From Clostridiales bacterium (GTDB lineage: Bacteria > Bacillota_A > Clostridia > Christensenellales > Aristaeellaceae), in NCBI GenBank assembly GCA_024684665.1, contig JAIKWN010000185.1, positions 1 to 16,881 of the forward strand: 16,881 bases of DNA, written 5' to 3'. Positions 6,684 to 14,350 of this stretch are shown piece by piece. A program made the translations under genes and the position numbers. Every line of letters begins with the position of its first letter. The first letter of the stretch is position 1. The notes under the pieces were generated by a model. That model searched no databases. It saw nothing but the letters and a program-made list of their open reading frames with translations, and was not told the origin of the DNA.

Positions 6684-8336
6684 CTATTCTTCTTCCCAGG
6701 CATCCCAGTCGTCTTCCTCGCTTTCATCCGGAACGCGGGTTGGGCCGCCCTTTTCCTGATACTGCGAAAGCGTAAGGAATTCCACGTCCCCCTCCGCAAT
6801 GCGACCAATGGTTTCGTCCATGGCCGCCAGACGAACGTGCCAGAAGTCCAGAAGGGACTGCGGATCCGCGACATACTGTTCCATCTGCCAGCGTTCCGCC
6901 TCCCGCGCCATCGCGCCGGAATCATTCAGCTCCGCTGCGAATCGCTCCGCCAGCGCCGGAACGCTCTCTTCCGAGAAAACGCCGGCGCGGTATTCTGCCC
7001 ACCGCTCCGCGAACCTCGCGCGCAGTCCCGCGCAGTCCAGAAGCAGCGCACGATCTATTAGCGGGTAATACACCCAGTTTTCAAATTCCTGTCCGATGTC
7101 TTCCCGTTTCATGCCGAAGGAGAGATCCAGATCCCAAGGCGCGACGCGTATCCGCGTGCGTCCTTCCCGGCGGGCAATGCAGACGTACATATTATTGAAA
7201 ACGTTATCCGCCAGCGCGCAGGCCTGTACGAACAAATCAAACCGTATGAGGGAATCGATGTCCATCCTTTCGGCGAAATCCCGCAGGAAATCGTCATCCT
7301 CTTCTGTCAGCAGCTGTGTATAGGGTTCTATCCCCGCCTGCGCGTCGTTTCCGGGGGACGCGTATACCCGATAAGAACCGGCGGGAATCTTCGGATGTTC
7401 AATCGCGGGCCGGCCGCGCAGAAAGCGGGTCACCGCCGTCCGGTATAGCGCGCCCTCTTCCCCAGCGCCAGCGCGAGCCAGCTCCTCCGCCGCGTTGTAA
7501 GGTTTCATCGCAAGATAAACGCCCCGGTAATCCCCGTTCAGGAAAACTTCGCAATAAAAAACATTGCGCCGGCCGAGGGGTTCTTCCGCACTGCAGAGGC
7601 TGTTCCAAAGCTCCCAGCCTATCCGTTCCCGCATTTTGGTTTCGTCCTGAACGATGGGCAGCAGGATGAACGTGTCCGCTTCCCCGATCACGGGGATCTC
7701 CTGCCGCGTCTTTCTCGTTCCGTCCGCGTTCCGGGTGAGTTCTACGCGGTAACCGCGCTTTTCGCTTTCCCGGATGAAGGAAGCGCCACCCCTGCGATGA
7801 ATGCGGGCATGGGAAGCAAGCGTTCCGCCAGGCGCAGAGAAAACCAGCTCTGCCGGCACGTCTTCCCCGAGGATCTTCTCAGGTTCTGTTCCGCAGGAAA
7901 GCGATACAAGTGGCAGACCGGTAAAAATGATGTCCTGATAGCAGTACATTCCATCCTTCCTGACAAGAAGGCGGTATCGGGTTCCCTGGGCCACCGCATC
8001 CCTGCACGCGTCCCAGAGGTAGTCGTCCGCAAAGCAGGCGGAACAGCCCAAGGGTAGCGAAAGAGAAAGCTCCGGCCATGCGTCCTCCAGATCCATCCCC
8101 AGCGGACAGTAAAAGGTGCCGTCCGCAGTCCGCACAAGGGGCTGCCCGTCCCGGAACAGTGCCGGAAGGAGCGGCGCTTCCGAAGGGGAAAGCGTATCCT
8201 CGATCTCCCAGATGACCTCGATGTCCGGCAGGGGTTCCACCGTGCCGATGACCGGGTCAGAGAAGCGGAAGACCGAAAGCGTCAGCAAAAAAAGGCAGAA
8301 TAAAACCGGGAGGATCAGCTTCAGACGCTGCATCAT
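6684..8336 (-). CDS. CotH-family kinase-like membrane-anchored protein
   Basis: This 550-residue protein has an N-terminal signal anchor (residues 7-23) and a CotH domain over about 160-480. Recognisable elements are IHRRGGASF (179-187), SEKRGYRVEL (191-200), EVFLNGDYRGVYL (263-275), the catalytic-loop-like ADNVFNN (376-382, Asp377) and PWDLDLSFG (400-408, Asp402 and Asp404). CotH proteins are atypical protein kinases; in Bacillus CotH phosphorylates spore-coat proteins, while many relatives in non-sporulating gut bacteria act at the cell surface on unknown targets. The first 150 residues are an extracytoplasmic segment without a recognised fold. The C terminus is a strongly acidic tail (SEEDDWDAWEEE). 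Two ATG codons in tandem follow AGGAGG; the first is used here. The gene sits 18 bases after a membrane-anchored unknown, with which it probably works. Confidence 0.88.
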   Translation of the reverse strand: MMQRLKLILPVLFCLFLLTLSVFRFSDPVIGTVEPLPDIEVIWEIEDTLSPSEAPLLPALFRDGQPLVRTADGTFYCPLGMDLEDAWPELSLSLPLGCSACFADDYLWDACRDAVAQGTRYRLLVRKDGMYCYQDIIFTGLPLVSLSCGTEPEKILGEDVPAELVFSAPGGTLASHARIHRRGGASFIRESEKRGYRVELTRNADGTRKTRQEIPVIGEADTFILLPIVQDETKMRERIGWELWNSLCSAEEPLGRRNVFYCEVFLNGDYRGVYLAMKPYNAAEELARAGAGEEGALYRTAVTRFLRGRPAIEHPKIPAGSYRVYASPGNDAQAGIEPYTQLLTEEDDDFLRDFAERMDIDSLIRFDLFVQACALADNVFNNMYVCIARREGRTRIRVAPWDLDLSFGMKREDIGQEFENWVYYPLIDRALLLDCAGLRARFAERWAEYRAGVFSEESVPALAERFAAELNDSGAMAREAERWQMEQYVADPQSLLDFWHVRLAAMDETIGRIAEGDVEFLTLSQYQEKGGPTRVPDESEEDDWDAWEEE

Positions 8337-8354
8337 GCAAACCTCCTCTCGGTT

Positions 8355-8912
8355 TCAGTCCGTCATCTGTTCCGCCGGCGCATAGAGCCGGAAGTCATAC
8401 CATCCGAGGTTCTCCCCATCTTTCAGGAGATGCAGGAGAAGGTGCGGGAGGGCATCATCCGCCAGCTGTGCGATACCTTCCGCATTTGCAGGGGTAAGCA
8501 GCCACTCGCCGCTCTCGCCCAGGTTCCAAGGATTGGCCGTACGGGCATTCACGCGGCCCTTGCGGCTAATGGTGAGCAGGCTGAGAACAAAATTTCCTGC
8601 TTCGCTTTCCGCCGCCATCGCGTAGGAGGAAAGAAGCTCCTCTTTTTCCGCAAAGAGGCGGATGTACCCCGGCCGCCTGTCTCCATCTCCGTCCGCCGTA
8701 CAGAACACCAAGGCGGGGAAAAGTGCCTCGTTCGGAATGCCGCGGGCATAAGCCCGGGACTCCGCCTCATAGAGAGCCTTTTCCCATTCCGCCGCGCCCT
8801 CCGCGTTCAGAACGTTTTCGTTCACGGGAAAGCGAGAAAGCGCTGCAACCAGGACGAAAAGCAGCAGAAGGCAGATAAAAATCGCAAGGGTCCTTATTTT
8901 GTTCCTGATCAT
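8355..8912 (-). CDS. Signal-anchored extracytoplasmic protein of unknown function
   Basis: I do not recognise this 185-residue protein. It has one N-terminal membrane anchor (about residues 7-26, LAIFICLLLLFVLVAAL) and an outside domain with an acidic segment (TADGDGDRRPGY, about 72-83) that could be a small metal-binding loop. A second hydrophobic helix lies near its C terminus (LPHLLLHLL), followed by GWYDFRLY. The start codon overlaps the dapH stop by one base (TGATG), with only a weak GGGAA site, so translation is coupled. It lies 18 bases before the CotH-like gene, and both are anchored outside the membrane, so it may be a partner or substrate of that protein. This pairing is inference from position. 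Confidence 0.78.
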   Translation of the reverse strand: MIRNKIRTLAIFICLLLLFVLVAALSRFPVNENVLNAEGAAEWEKALYEAESRAYARGIPNEALFPALVFCTADGDGDRRPGYIRLFAEKEELLSSYAMAAESEAGNFVLSLLTISRKGRVNARTANPWNLGESGEWLLTPANAEGIAQLADDALPHLLLHLLKDGENLGWYDFRLYAPAEQMTD

Positions 8913-9604
8913 CAGAGTTCCCGCAGGGCGTCAACCAAGGCAGTTTTTCCCTCCGTTTTTTCATCTTTGAACTTAATGATCCGTGCAGGGATACCCGCAA
9001 CCACCGCATTCTCCGGCACGTCTTCTGTCACCACCGCGCCGGCAGCCACCACCGCACCTGCGCCGACGGAAACGCCCTCCAGGATCACGGCGTTCGCACC
9101 GACCATCACGCCGTCGCCGACTGTCACCGGCTTCGCGCTGGCAGGCTCCACGACGCCCGCGAGCACCGCGCCCGCCCCGATGTGGCAGCGCGCCCCCACA
9201 ATGGCCCGTCCGCCCAGAACGACACCCATATCGATCATGGTGCCCGCGCCGATGACCGCACCGATGTTGATGACCGCGCCCATCATGACTACGGCGCCGT
9301 CCCCAATCTCCACCTGTTCCCGGATGATCGCGCCCGGCTCGATGCGGGCATTGATGTTCTTCAGATCCAGCAGCGGAAGTGCGCTGTTGCGCCGGTCATT
9401 TTCGATGACAGCGTCCACCACATCGTCCCCTGCCGCCAGAAGCGCCGGCCCCACGTCCTTCCAGTCGCCGAAGACGATCGTATCCCCCGTGCCAAAGACC
9501 CGGCAATTCGGGAACTCGATCGGCCGCTTTGCCTTGACGAATACCTTGACAGGCGTCTTCTTTTCCGCCGTGCGGATGCGTTCGATGATTTCGTTTGCGT
9601 CCAT
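8912..9604 (-). CDS. dapH: 2,3,4,5-tetrahydropyridine-2,6-dicarboxylate N-acetyltransferase
   Basis: This 230-residue enzyme acetylates tetrahydrodipicolinate with acetyl-CoA in the acetylase branch of lysine and meso-diaminopimelate synthesis. An N-terminal DapH-specific domain covers residues 1-85 ([22 protein letters not shown] within about 27-47). A left-handed beta-helix of hexapeptide repeats covers about 86-200, with the signatures [42 protein letters not shown] and [10 protein letters not shown]. Its C-terminal helix is [10 protein letters not shown]. The start at 9604 was chosen over an in-frame ATG at 9640 because AAAGGAGA lies 8 bases upstream and the protein then begins MDANEII, as family members do. 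No other lysine genes are nearby. A strong hairpin lies in the leader, and the next gene overlaps its stop by one base. Confidence 0.95.
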   Translation of the reverse strand: MDANEIIERIRTAEKKTPVKVFVKAKRPIEFPNCRVFGTGDTIVFGDWKDVGPALLAAGDDVVDAVIENDRRNSALPLLDLKNINARIEPGAIIREQVEIGDGAVVMMGAVINIGAVIGAGTMIDMGVVLGGRAIVGARCHIGAGAVLAGVVEPASAKPVTVGDGVMVGANAVILEGVSVGAGAVVAAGAVVTEDVPENAVVAGIPARIIKFKDEKTEGKTALVDALREL

Positions 9605-9627
9605 ACGGTTGTCTCCTTTTTTCGTGA

Positions 9628-9673
9628 AGGGCCGCCTCATCTGACCAGCATGCGGTCATGATGAGACAGCCCC
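9628..9673 (-). promoter_or_regulatory. Long RNA hairpin between araD and dapH
   Basis: On the minus strand, 9673 to 9655-9654 folds back on 9646-9628: GGGGCTGTCTCATC, a bulged A, TGACC, loop GCATGCT, GGTCA, then GATGAGGCGGCCCT. This gives about 19 pairs. Three outer pairs are G-U in minus-strand RNA and would be A-C mismatches in plus-strand RNA, so the structure belongs to the minus transcript. Only a CCCTTCACG tail follows, so it is either a weak terminator after araD or a leader element controlling dapH. It ends 24 bases before the dapH start. Confidence 0.65.
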
Positions 9674-9747
9674 GCTGTTATAAGGTGCCGTCGCAGCGCT
9701 GGGTTTTTACTCCCGCCGTTTTTCTCAGGACAGCGCCCGTAAAAGAA

Positions 9748-10449
9748 TCACTCTCCGCCCTGGCCGTAATAGGCGTTCGGGCCGTGCTTGCGCAGGAAAT
9801 GCTTGTCCAGGTAGTGCTGCGGCGCGGGAGCGGCGTCCGGATCGATCTGGACGGTGTAAAGCGCCATCTTCGCGCATTCCTCCAGCACGGCGGCGTGATA
9901 CACCGCCTGCGCCGGATCCTTGCCCCAGGCGAAAGGCCCATGGCTCTTGCAGATGACGCCGGGGACGTGCTTCGGATTCAGCTTCCGCTCCCGGAAAGTC
10001 TCCGCAATCACAGCGCCGGTATTGTATTCGTATCCCTCGTCGATCTCCTGCGGCGTCAACGCACGGCAGCAGGGAACGGGGCCATAGAAGTAGTCGGCAT
10101 GGGTCGTTCCGAAAGCCGGAATATCACGCCCCGCCTGCGCCCAGCCCACCGCATGCGGGCTGTGGGTGTGGACGATGCCGCCAACCTCCGGGAACTCCCG
10201 GTAGAGTAGCATATGCGTCAGCATGTCAGTGGAAGGATTCAGATCGCCCTCGACCTTCTTCCCTTCGAGATCCAGCACCACCATCTGCTCCGGCGCGAGC
10301 TTCTCGTAGGGTACGCCCGAGGGTTTGATGACGAACAGTCCGCGCTCCCGGTCAATGCCGGAAACATTGCCCCAGGTGAATGTGACCAGTCCCATGGCGG
10401 GCAGCTGCATATTGGCCTCATATACGGCCTGCTTCAGGGATTCCAGCAT
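9748..10449 (-). CDS. araD: L-ribulose-5-phosphate 4-epimerase
   Basis: This 233-residue class II aldolase-fold enzyme interconverts L-ribulose 5-phosphate and D-xylulose 5-phosphate. All catalytic residues known in the E. coli enzyme appear, shifted by one position: Asp75, zinc ligands His94 and His96 (HTHS), Asp119 (HADYFYG), His170 (KSHGPFAWG) and Tyr228 in the diagnostic C-terminal HGPNAYYGQ. The substrate-binding segment FTWGNVSG is at 24-31 and KPSGVPYE at 42-49. Family members UlaF and SgbE act on the same compound in ascorbate and gulose pathways, so the pathway cannot be fixed from the gene alone. AAAGGA lies 7 bases before the ATG. It follows leuS by 57 bases with no arabinose genes beside it. 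Confidence 0.93.
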   Translation of the reverse strand: MLESLKQAVYEANMQLPAMGLVTFTWGNVSGIDRERGLFVIKPSGVPYEKLAPEQMVVLDLEGKKVEGDLNPSTDMLTHMLLYREFPEVGGIVHTHSPHAVGWAQAGRDIPAFGTTHADYFYGPVPCCRALTPQEIDEGYEYNTGAVIAETFRERKLNPKHVPGVICKSHGPFAWGKDPAQAVYHAAVLEECAKMALYTVQIDPDAAPAPQHYLDKHFLRKHGPNAYYGQGGE

Positions 10450-10506
10450 AGGTCTTTCCTTTCTCCCGGTCCCCCGGGAACCCGCATGAATGCGAAACCT
10501 GTTGCC

Positions 10507-12912
10507 TCAGCACACAATATTCAGCAGCCTTCCGGGGACGAAGATGACCTTGCGGACTTCTTTCCCCTCGATGAGCGCCTTCACGGTTTCATTCTCCAGC
10601 AATTTCTCGCCATCCGCCTGTGTGAGATCCGCGGGCACATTGATACGGGCGCGGAGTTTGCCCTTGATCTGCACCGCGATTTCCACCTCTTTGGCTACCA
10701 GCTTCTCCGGATCGTAAGCTGGCCACTTCTGCGCGTAGACCGGTTTCCCGAAGCCGCAGGCCTCCCAGATCTCTTCCGCGATGTGCGGGGCGACCGGTGA
10801 GAGGCAGAGCAGCAAGGCGCGGAGTTCCCCGCGGGTGATATGCCCGTCGGCATACACGTCGTTCACGAAGCTCATCATCGTTGCTATGGCGGTGTTGTAC
10901 TTCATGCGCTCGTAGTCCTCGGAGACCTTCTTGATCATGCCGTGGACCGCCATTTCCATGCCGGGCCGGACGGTTTCCTCCGGCAGCAGCATGTCCTGCA
11001 TGCGCCAGATGCGCTCCAGGAAGCGGCGGCAGCCTTTCACAGAGTCGTCGCTCCAGGGGGCAGCGGCCATGTAGTCGCCCATAAAGAGGACATACAGACG
11101 CAGTGTGTCCGCGCCGTACTGCTTCGCGATATCCAGCGGGTCGATGACGTTGCCCTTGGACTTACTCATCTTGTCGCCGTCGGATCCCAGGACGAGGCCC
11201 TGATAGGAGCGCTTCGCGTAGGGTTCCGGCGTGTTGACCTCGCCGATATCGTAGAGGAAATGATGCCAGAAACGGGAGTAGAGCAGGTGTCGTGTGACAT
11301 GCTCCATGCCGCCGTTGTACCAGTCCACCGGCATCCAGTAGTCGATTTCCTCCCGGTCCGCAAAAGCCTTGTCGTTATGCGGATCGCAGAAGCGCAGGAA
11401 GTACCAGGAGGAACCAGCCCACTGGGGCATGGTGTCGGTTTCCCGCTTCGCGGAGCCACCGCACTTCGGACACCTGCAGTTCACAAAGGAGGGGATGCGC
11501 GCCAGCGGCGACTGCCCATCCGTACCGGGTTCGAAGTTCTCAACGTCCGGCAGGCGCAGAGGCAACTCTTCATAGGGAACACCCACCGTTCCGCAGACCG
11601 GGCAGTGCACGAGCGGGATCGGCTCGCCCCAGTAACGCTGGCGGTTGAAGGCCCAGTCCTTCATCTTGTACTGGACGCCCTTCCTGCCGATGCCTTTTTC
11701 CGCAAGGAATTTCAGCATCGCCTCGATGGAGTCGTGCTTGTTATCGTAGGCGTTCAGGAAGTCGGAGTTGATCATTCGGCCATCGCCGGTATAAGCTTCT
11801 TTTTCGATGTCGCCGCCCTCGATGACGGGGATGATCTCCGCGCCAAACTTCTTCGCGAATTCCCAGTCGCGCTGATCGTGCGCAGGCACGGCCATGATCG
11901 CGCCGGTGCCGTAGCCCATCATAACGTAATCCGCGATGAAGATCGGGATCTCTTTCCCATTCACGGGATTGACCGCTGAAAGCCCGGAGAGGCGGACGCC
12001 CGTCTTTTCCTTTACGAGCTGCGTGCGCTCGAATTCGGTCTTCTTCGCACACTCCGCCCGGTAGGCTTCCACCTCGTCCCAGTTTGCGATGCGATCCTTA
12101 TATTTGTCGAGCAGCGGATGCTCCGGCGCCATGACCATGAAGGTAACGCCGAAGAGGGTGTCGCAGCGGGTCGTGTAAATCTCGAGCTTTTCGTCCGTGC
12201 CAGTGAGCGTGAAATCGACGAAAGCGCCGGTGGAGCGGCCGATCCAGGTGACTTCCTGCTGCTTGATGCTTTCCGGATAGTCCACGGTGTCAAGGCCGTA
12301 GAGCAACTTGTCGGCATACTCAGTGATGCGAAGATACCAGACGTCCTTCGGGAGCTGCACCACATCACTGTGGCAGACGTCACACTTACCGCCCTGGGAA
12401 TCCTCGTTGGAGAGGACAACCTTGCAGTGCGGGCAGTAATTGACGAGCGTCTTCGCACGAAAAACGAGGCCGTGATCGAAGAGCTTCAGGAAGATCCACT
12501 GGGTCCACTTATAGTAATCCGGAAGAGACGTGGAAATCTCGCGGCTCCAGTCGAAAGAGAAGCCGATCTTCTTCAGCTGATCTCGGAAGTGATCCACGTT
12601 CTTCGTTGTAATGACGTGAGGATGGGTATTTGTCTTGATGGCGTAGTTCTCCGCCGGAAGGCCGAAGGAATCGAAGCCCATCGGGAAGAGGACGTTATAG
12701 CCCTCCATGCGGCGCTTCCGGGAGACGACTTCCAGGCCGGAATACGCCTTGATGTGGCCGACGTGCATGCCGGAGCCGGAGGGATACGGGAACTCGACCA
12801 AGGCATAGAATTTTGGCTTCTCATGCCCGGCTTCCGCCTCGAAGCAATGCGCTTCCTCCCACTTTTTTTGCCACTTGGGTTCAATCTCCTGCGGTACATA
12901 GGGTTTGCTCAC
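10507..12912 (-). CDS. leuS: Leucyl-tRNA synthetase
   Basis: This 801-residue class I aminoacyl-tRNA synthetase charges tRNA-Leu. The HIGH-type motif is HVGH (residues 50-53, in PSGSGMHVGH). Zinc-type cysteines occur in CPHCKVV with KCDVC, and again in CPVCG with CPKCGG. The CP1 editing domain is present (TGAIMAVPAHDQRDWEFA), and KMSKS occurs near residue 580 (GDKMSKSKGN). The C terminus ends with FVPGRLLNIV, as expected. Its length matches the roughly 805-residue Bacillus type. GTG at 12912 is the start: AGGAGGAAA lies 7-8 bases before it, and the residues in the open frame further upstream are not LeuS-like. It is first in the minus operon and is driven by the promoter at 12988-13017. I see no T-box leader, which is noteworthy for a Firmicutes synthetase gene. 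Confidence 0.97.
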   Translation of the reverse strand: MSKPYVPQEIEPKWQKKWEEAHCFEAEAGHEKPKFYALVEFPYPSGSGMHVGHIKAYSGLEVVSRKRRMEGYNVLFPMGFDSFGLPAENYAIKTNTHPHVITTKNVDHFRDQLKKIGFSFDWSREISTSLPDYYKWTQWIFLKLFDHGLVFRAKTLVNYCPHCKVVLSNEDSQGGKCDVCHSDVVQLPKDVWYLRITEYADKLLYGLDTVDYPESIKQQEVTWIGRSTGAFVDFTLTGTDEKLEIYTTRCDTLFGVTFMVMAPEHPLLDKYKDRIANWDEVEAYRAECAKKTEFERTQLVKEKTGVRLSGLSAVNPVNGKEIPIFIADYVMMGYGTGAIMAVPAHDQRDWEFAKKFGAEIIPVIEGGDIEKEAYTGDGRMINSDFLNAYDNKHDSIEAMLKFLAEKGIGRKGVQYKMKDWAFNRQRYWGEPIPLVHCPVCGTVGVPYEELPLRLPDVENFEPGTDGQSPLARIPSFVNCRCPKCGGSAKRETDTMPQWAGSSWYFLRFCDPHNDKAFADREEIDYWMPVDWYNGGMEHVTRHLLYSRFWHHFLYDIGEVNTPEPYAKRSYQGLVLGSDGDKMSKSKGNVIDPLDIAKQYGADTLRLYVLFMGDYMAAAPWSDDSVKGCRRFLERIWRMQDMLLPEETVRPGMEMAVHGMIKKVSEDYERMKYNTAIATMMSFVNDVYADGHITRGELRALLLCLSPVAPHIAEEIWEACGFGKPVYAQKWPAYDPEKLVAKEVEIAVQIKGKLRARINVPADLTQADGEKLLENETVKALIEGKEVRKVIFVPGRLLNIVC

Positions 12913-12987
12913 GGTGCTTTCCTCCTCTATGCGGAGCGCGGAGAAAAACACCGCGTCCCAGAATCAAGCAATCTCAAAATGCGGTTT

Positions 12988-13017
12988 ATTCTACAAAAAG
13001 CACGCGGGACTTGTCAA
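12988..13017 (-). promoter_or_regulatory. Sigma-70-type promoter of the leuS operon
   Basis: On the minus strand a perfect TTGACA (13017-13012) and TAGAAT (12993-12988) are 18 bases apart. The predicted start near 12981 gives a leader of about 70 bases to the GTG. The first two bases of TTGACA belong to the arm of the upstream hairpin at 13016-13042. Confidence 0.75.
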
Positions 13018-13042
13018 GGCGCGGATAAGCAATCCGCGCCTT
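13016..13042 (-). terminator. Hairpin terminator after the CAP-domain gene
   Basis: AAGGCGCGGAT and ATCCGCGCCTT form a perfect 11-bp stem around a 5-base loop, 31 bases after the CAP gene stop. On the minus strand only CTTGACA follows, so the U tail is poor. In the plus direction TTTT follows, but no gene on that strand ends here. Confidence 0.6.
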
Positions 13043-13072
13043 TTCAACAAATTCAAACTGCGGCTGATATCC

Positions 13073-14263
13073 TTATTTGAAAAACTCCACATTATAGATT
13101 ATGACGGAATTGTCCCTTTTATTGGTGACCGTCACGCGGAAAGCGGTTCCTTCCGCGATCTTTATATTTTTCGGCTGGAAAATCACACAGCCAACCTGCC
13201 CATAATTGTTATTATTGACATTAAAGTATCCGTCCGCAGATGAACTGCTGAAATCCCATGTTTTGCTGTCACTCAAGCGCTCAAGATGGACGACAATTTC
13301 ATCTTTGTAAACATTCTTTCCGAAGGAAATGGACCATGCGTCCGATTTCGAAAACATGGAAACCGGTGTTTTCTGCGCCGGCCAGACAACATAACTCTGA
13401 AGGGCGGCGGAGTTGCTTTTGTCAAATGTATACAGCGCACAGAAATGATTGTAATATCCGAAAGCGGTAACGCCCATGGTCGGATTCAGTATCCAGCGTC
13501 TGTGGCCCAACATACCAATGTTGTATTCGTCGCTGTCCGACATATACATCCGGATAGATTCTGCAAGGCTTACGTCGGTTCCCCAGCCAAGGTTCGATTT
13601 GCCAGCGCCCTCATATCCCAGATTATATAGCTCGTCATACTGTGCGCCAGACAGTTTGGCAGGCCTTGAAGGGTAATGGGAGAGTGAGTTGTTGAGCGCG
13701 CTCAGAATACAGGCTGCGCTTTCCTTCGGTTCTAAACTTGCATCAAACGCTACATTCGCATCCAGACCGGCAACGAACCGATACCGGTTCAGCAGATTCA
13801 GCGCCGAGGAAACCGTTTCCGGTGACAGAACACCCGGCGCATAAGGATTCGTGGAAACCGGTTTTGTAAAAGTCACTTTATCGCTTACTGGATGTTCCTC
13901 AAAGAATTTCCGTATCTCTTCCTCAGTACGCCTGTAAACATGGAGCGCAGGAGCAAGCGTTAATGAATTTGAACTGTCCAAGCAATAATTCCATCCACAG
14001 GAATTCCAGGAAGCATATCCGGTAGCAGTGCACCCCTGAAACGCGTCCGGCGCAATCCATTCCAGGCTGTCCGGGAAAGCGATCCTCTCAGCCCTGCTGC
14101 CTGAAAAAGCTTTTGATTCGATTCTTTTTAACCCTTCGGGCAAAATCAATATGTCGGTCTGGAGGTCGTCTAACATCGCCGGCATACGAGATTCCGCGGC
14201 CAAAGATACACCCGGAAGTAAAAAGACAAACAGGCAAAGCAAACAGATCAGACGTGATTTCAT
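13073..14263 (-). CDS. Secreted CAP-domain (SCP/PR1-like) protein with N-terminal LRR_5 segment
   Basis: This 396-residue protein has a Sec signal peptide (residues 1-23). A short BspA-type leucine-rich LRR_5 segment follows (about 38-80, LILPEGLKRIESKAF and IAFPDSLEWIAPDAFQGC). A linker with Cys89 and Cys94 leads to a CAP domain over about 152-290: NLLNRYRFVAGL, LSHYPS with His196, LAESIRMYMSD with Glu235, and GHRRWILNPTMG with His254. The last 100 residues form a beta-rich C-terminal domain with Asn and Ser repeats (SSSSADGYFNVNNNNYG). CAP proteins are exported and bind lipids, metals or other proteins; bacterial roles are mostly unknown. AAAGGAA lies before the ATG at 14263. The gene is clearly richer in A+T than its neighbours, which suggests a different history or recent acquisition. 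I could not identify a promoter. Confidence 0.88.
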   Translation of the reverse strand: MKSRLICLLCLFVFLLPGVSLAAESRMPAMLDDLQTDILILPEGLKRIESKAFSGSRAERIAFPDSLEWIAPDAFQGCTATGYASWNSCGWNYCLDSSNSLTLAPALHVYRRTEEEIRKFFEEHPVSDKVTFTKPVSTNPYAPGVLSPETVSSALNLLNRYRFVAGLDANVAFDASLEPKESAACILSALNNSLSHYPSRPAKLSGAQYDELYNLGYEGAGKSNLGWGTDVSLAESIRMYMSDSDEYNIGMLGHRRWILNPTMGVTAFGYYNHFCALYTFDKSNSAALQSYVVWPAQKTPVSMFSKSDAWSISFGKNVYKDEIVVHLERLSDSKTWDFSSSSADGYFNVNNNNYGQVGCVIFQPKNIKIAEGTAFRVTVTNKRDNSVIIYNVEFFK

Positions 14264-14350
14264 GGTTTAATATTCCTTTCTTCTGATTTGCCGCGCTTTG
14301 CCTGTATGAAAGAATATGTTTTTTCGCGAGGGAGAAAGCGCATCGGCGGA

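Noticed and set aside
6167..6925. Minus-strand frame of 252 codons across the 6232-6657 and cotH regions
   Set aside because: It runs through a terminator and the ends of two better-supported genes in another frame, and is Arg/Gly-rich without motifs.
12913..12987. T-box riboswitch in front of leuS
   Set aside because: The sequence GGGACGCGG with a later CCGCG superficially recalls a T-box, but the conserved GGTGGNACCGCG core is absent and the leader is too short for the specifier stem.
10840..13080. Plus-strand open frames opposite leuS (379 and 320 codons)
   Set aside because: They are the reverse complement of an unmistakable LeuS and have no ribosome sites.
14264..14350. Promoter and terminator between the FMN_bind and CAP genes
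   Set aside because: Candidate -10 (TATTCT) has no acceptable -35 at 16-18 bases, and no stable hairpin with a T run was found.
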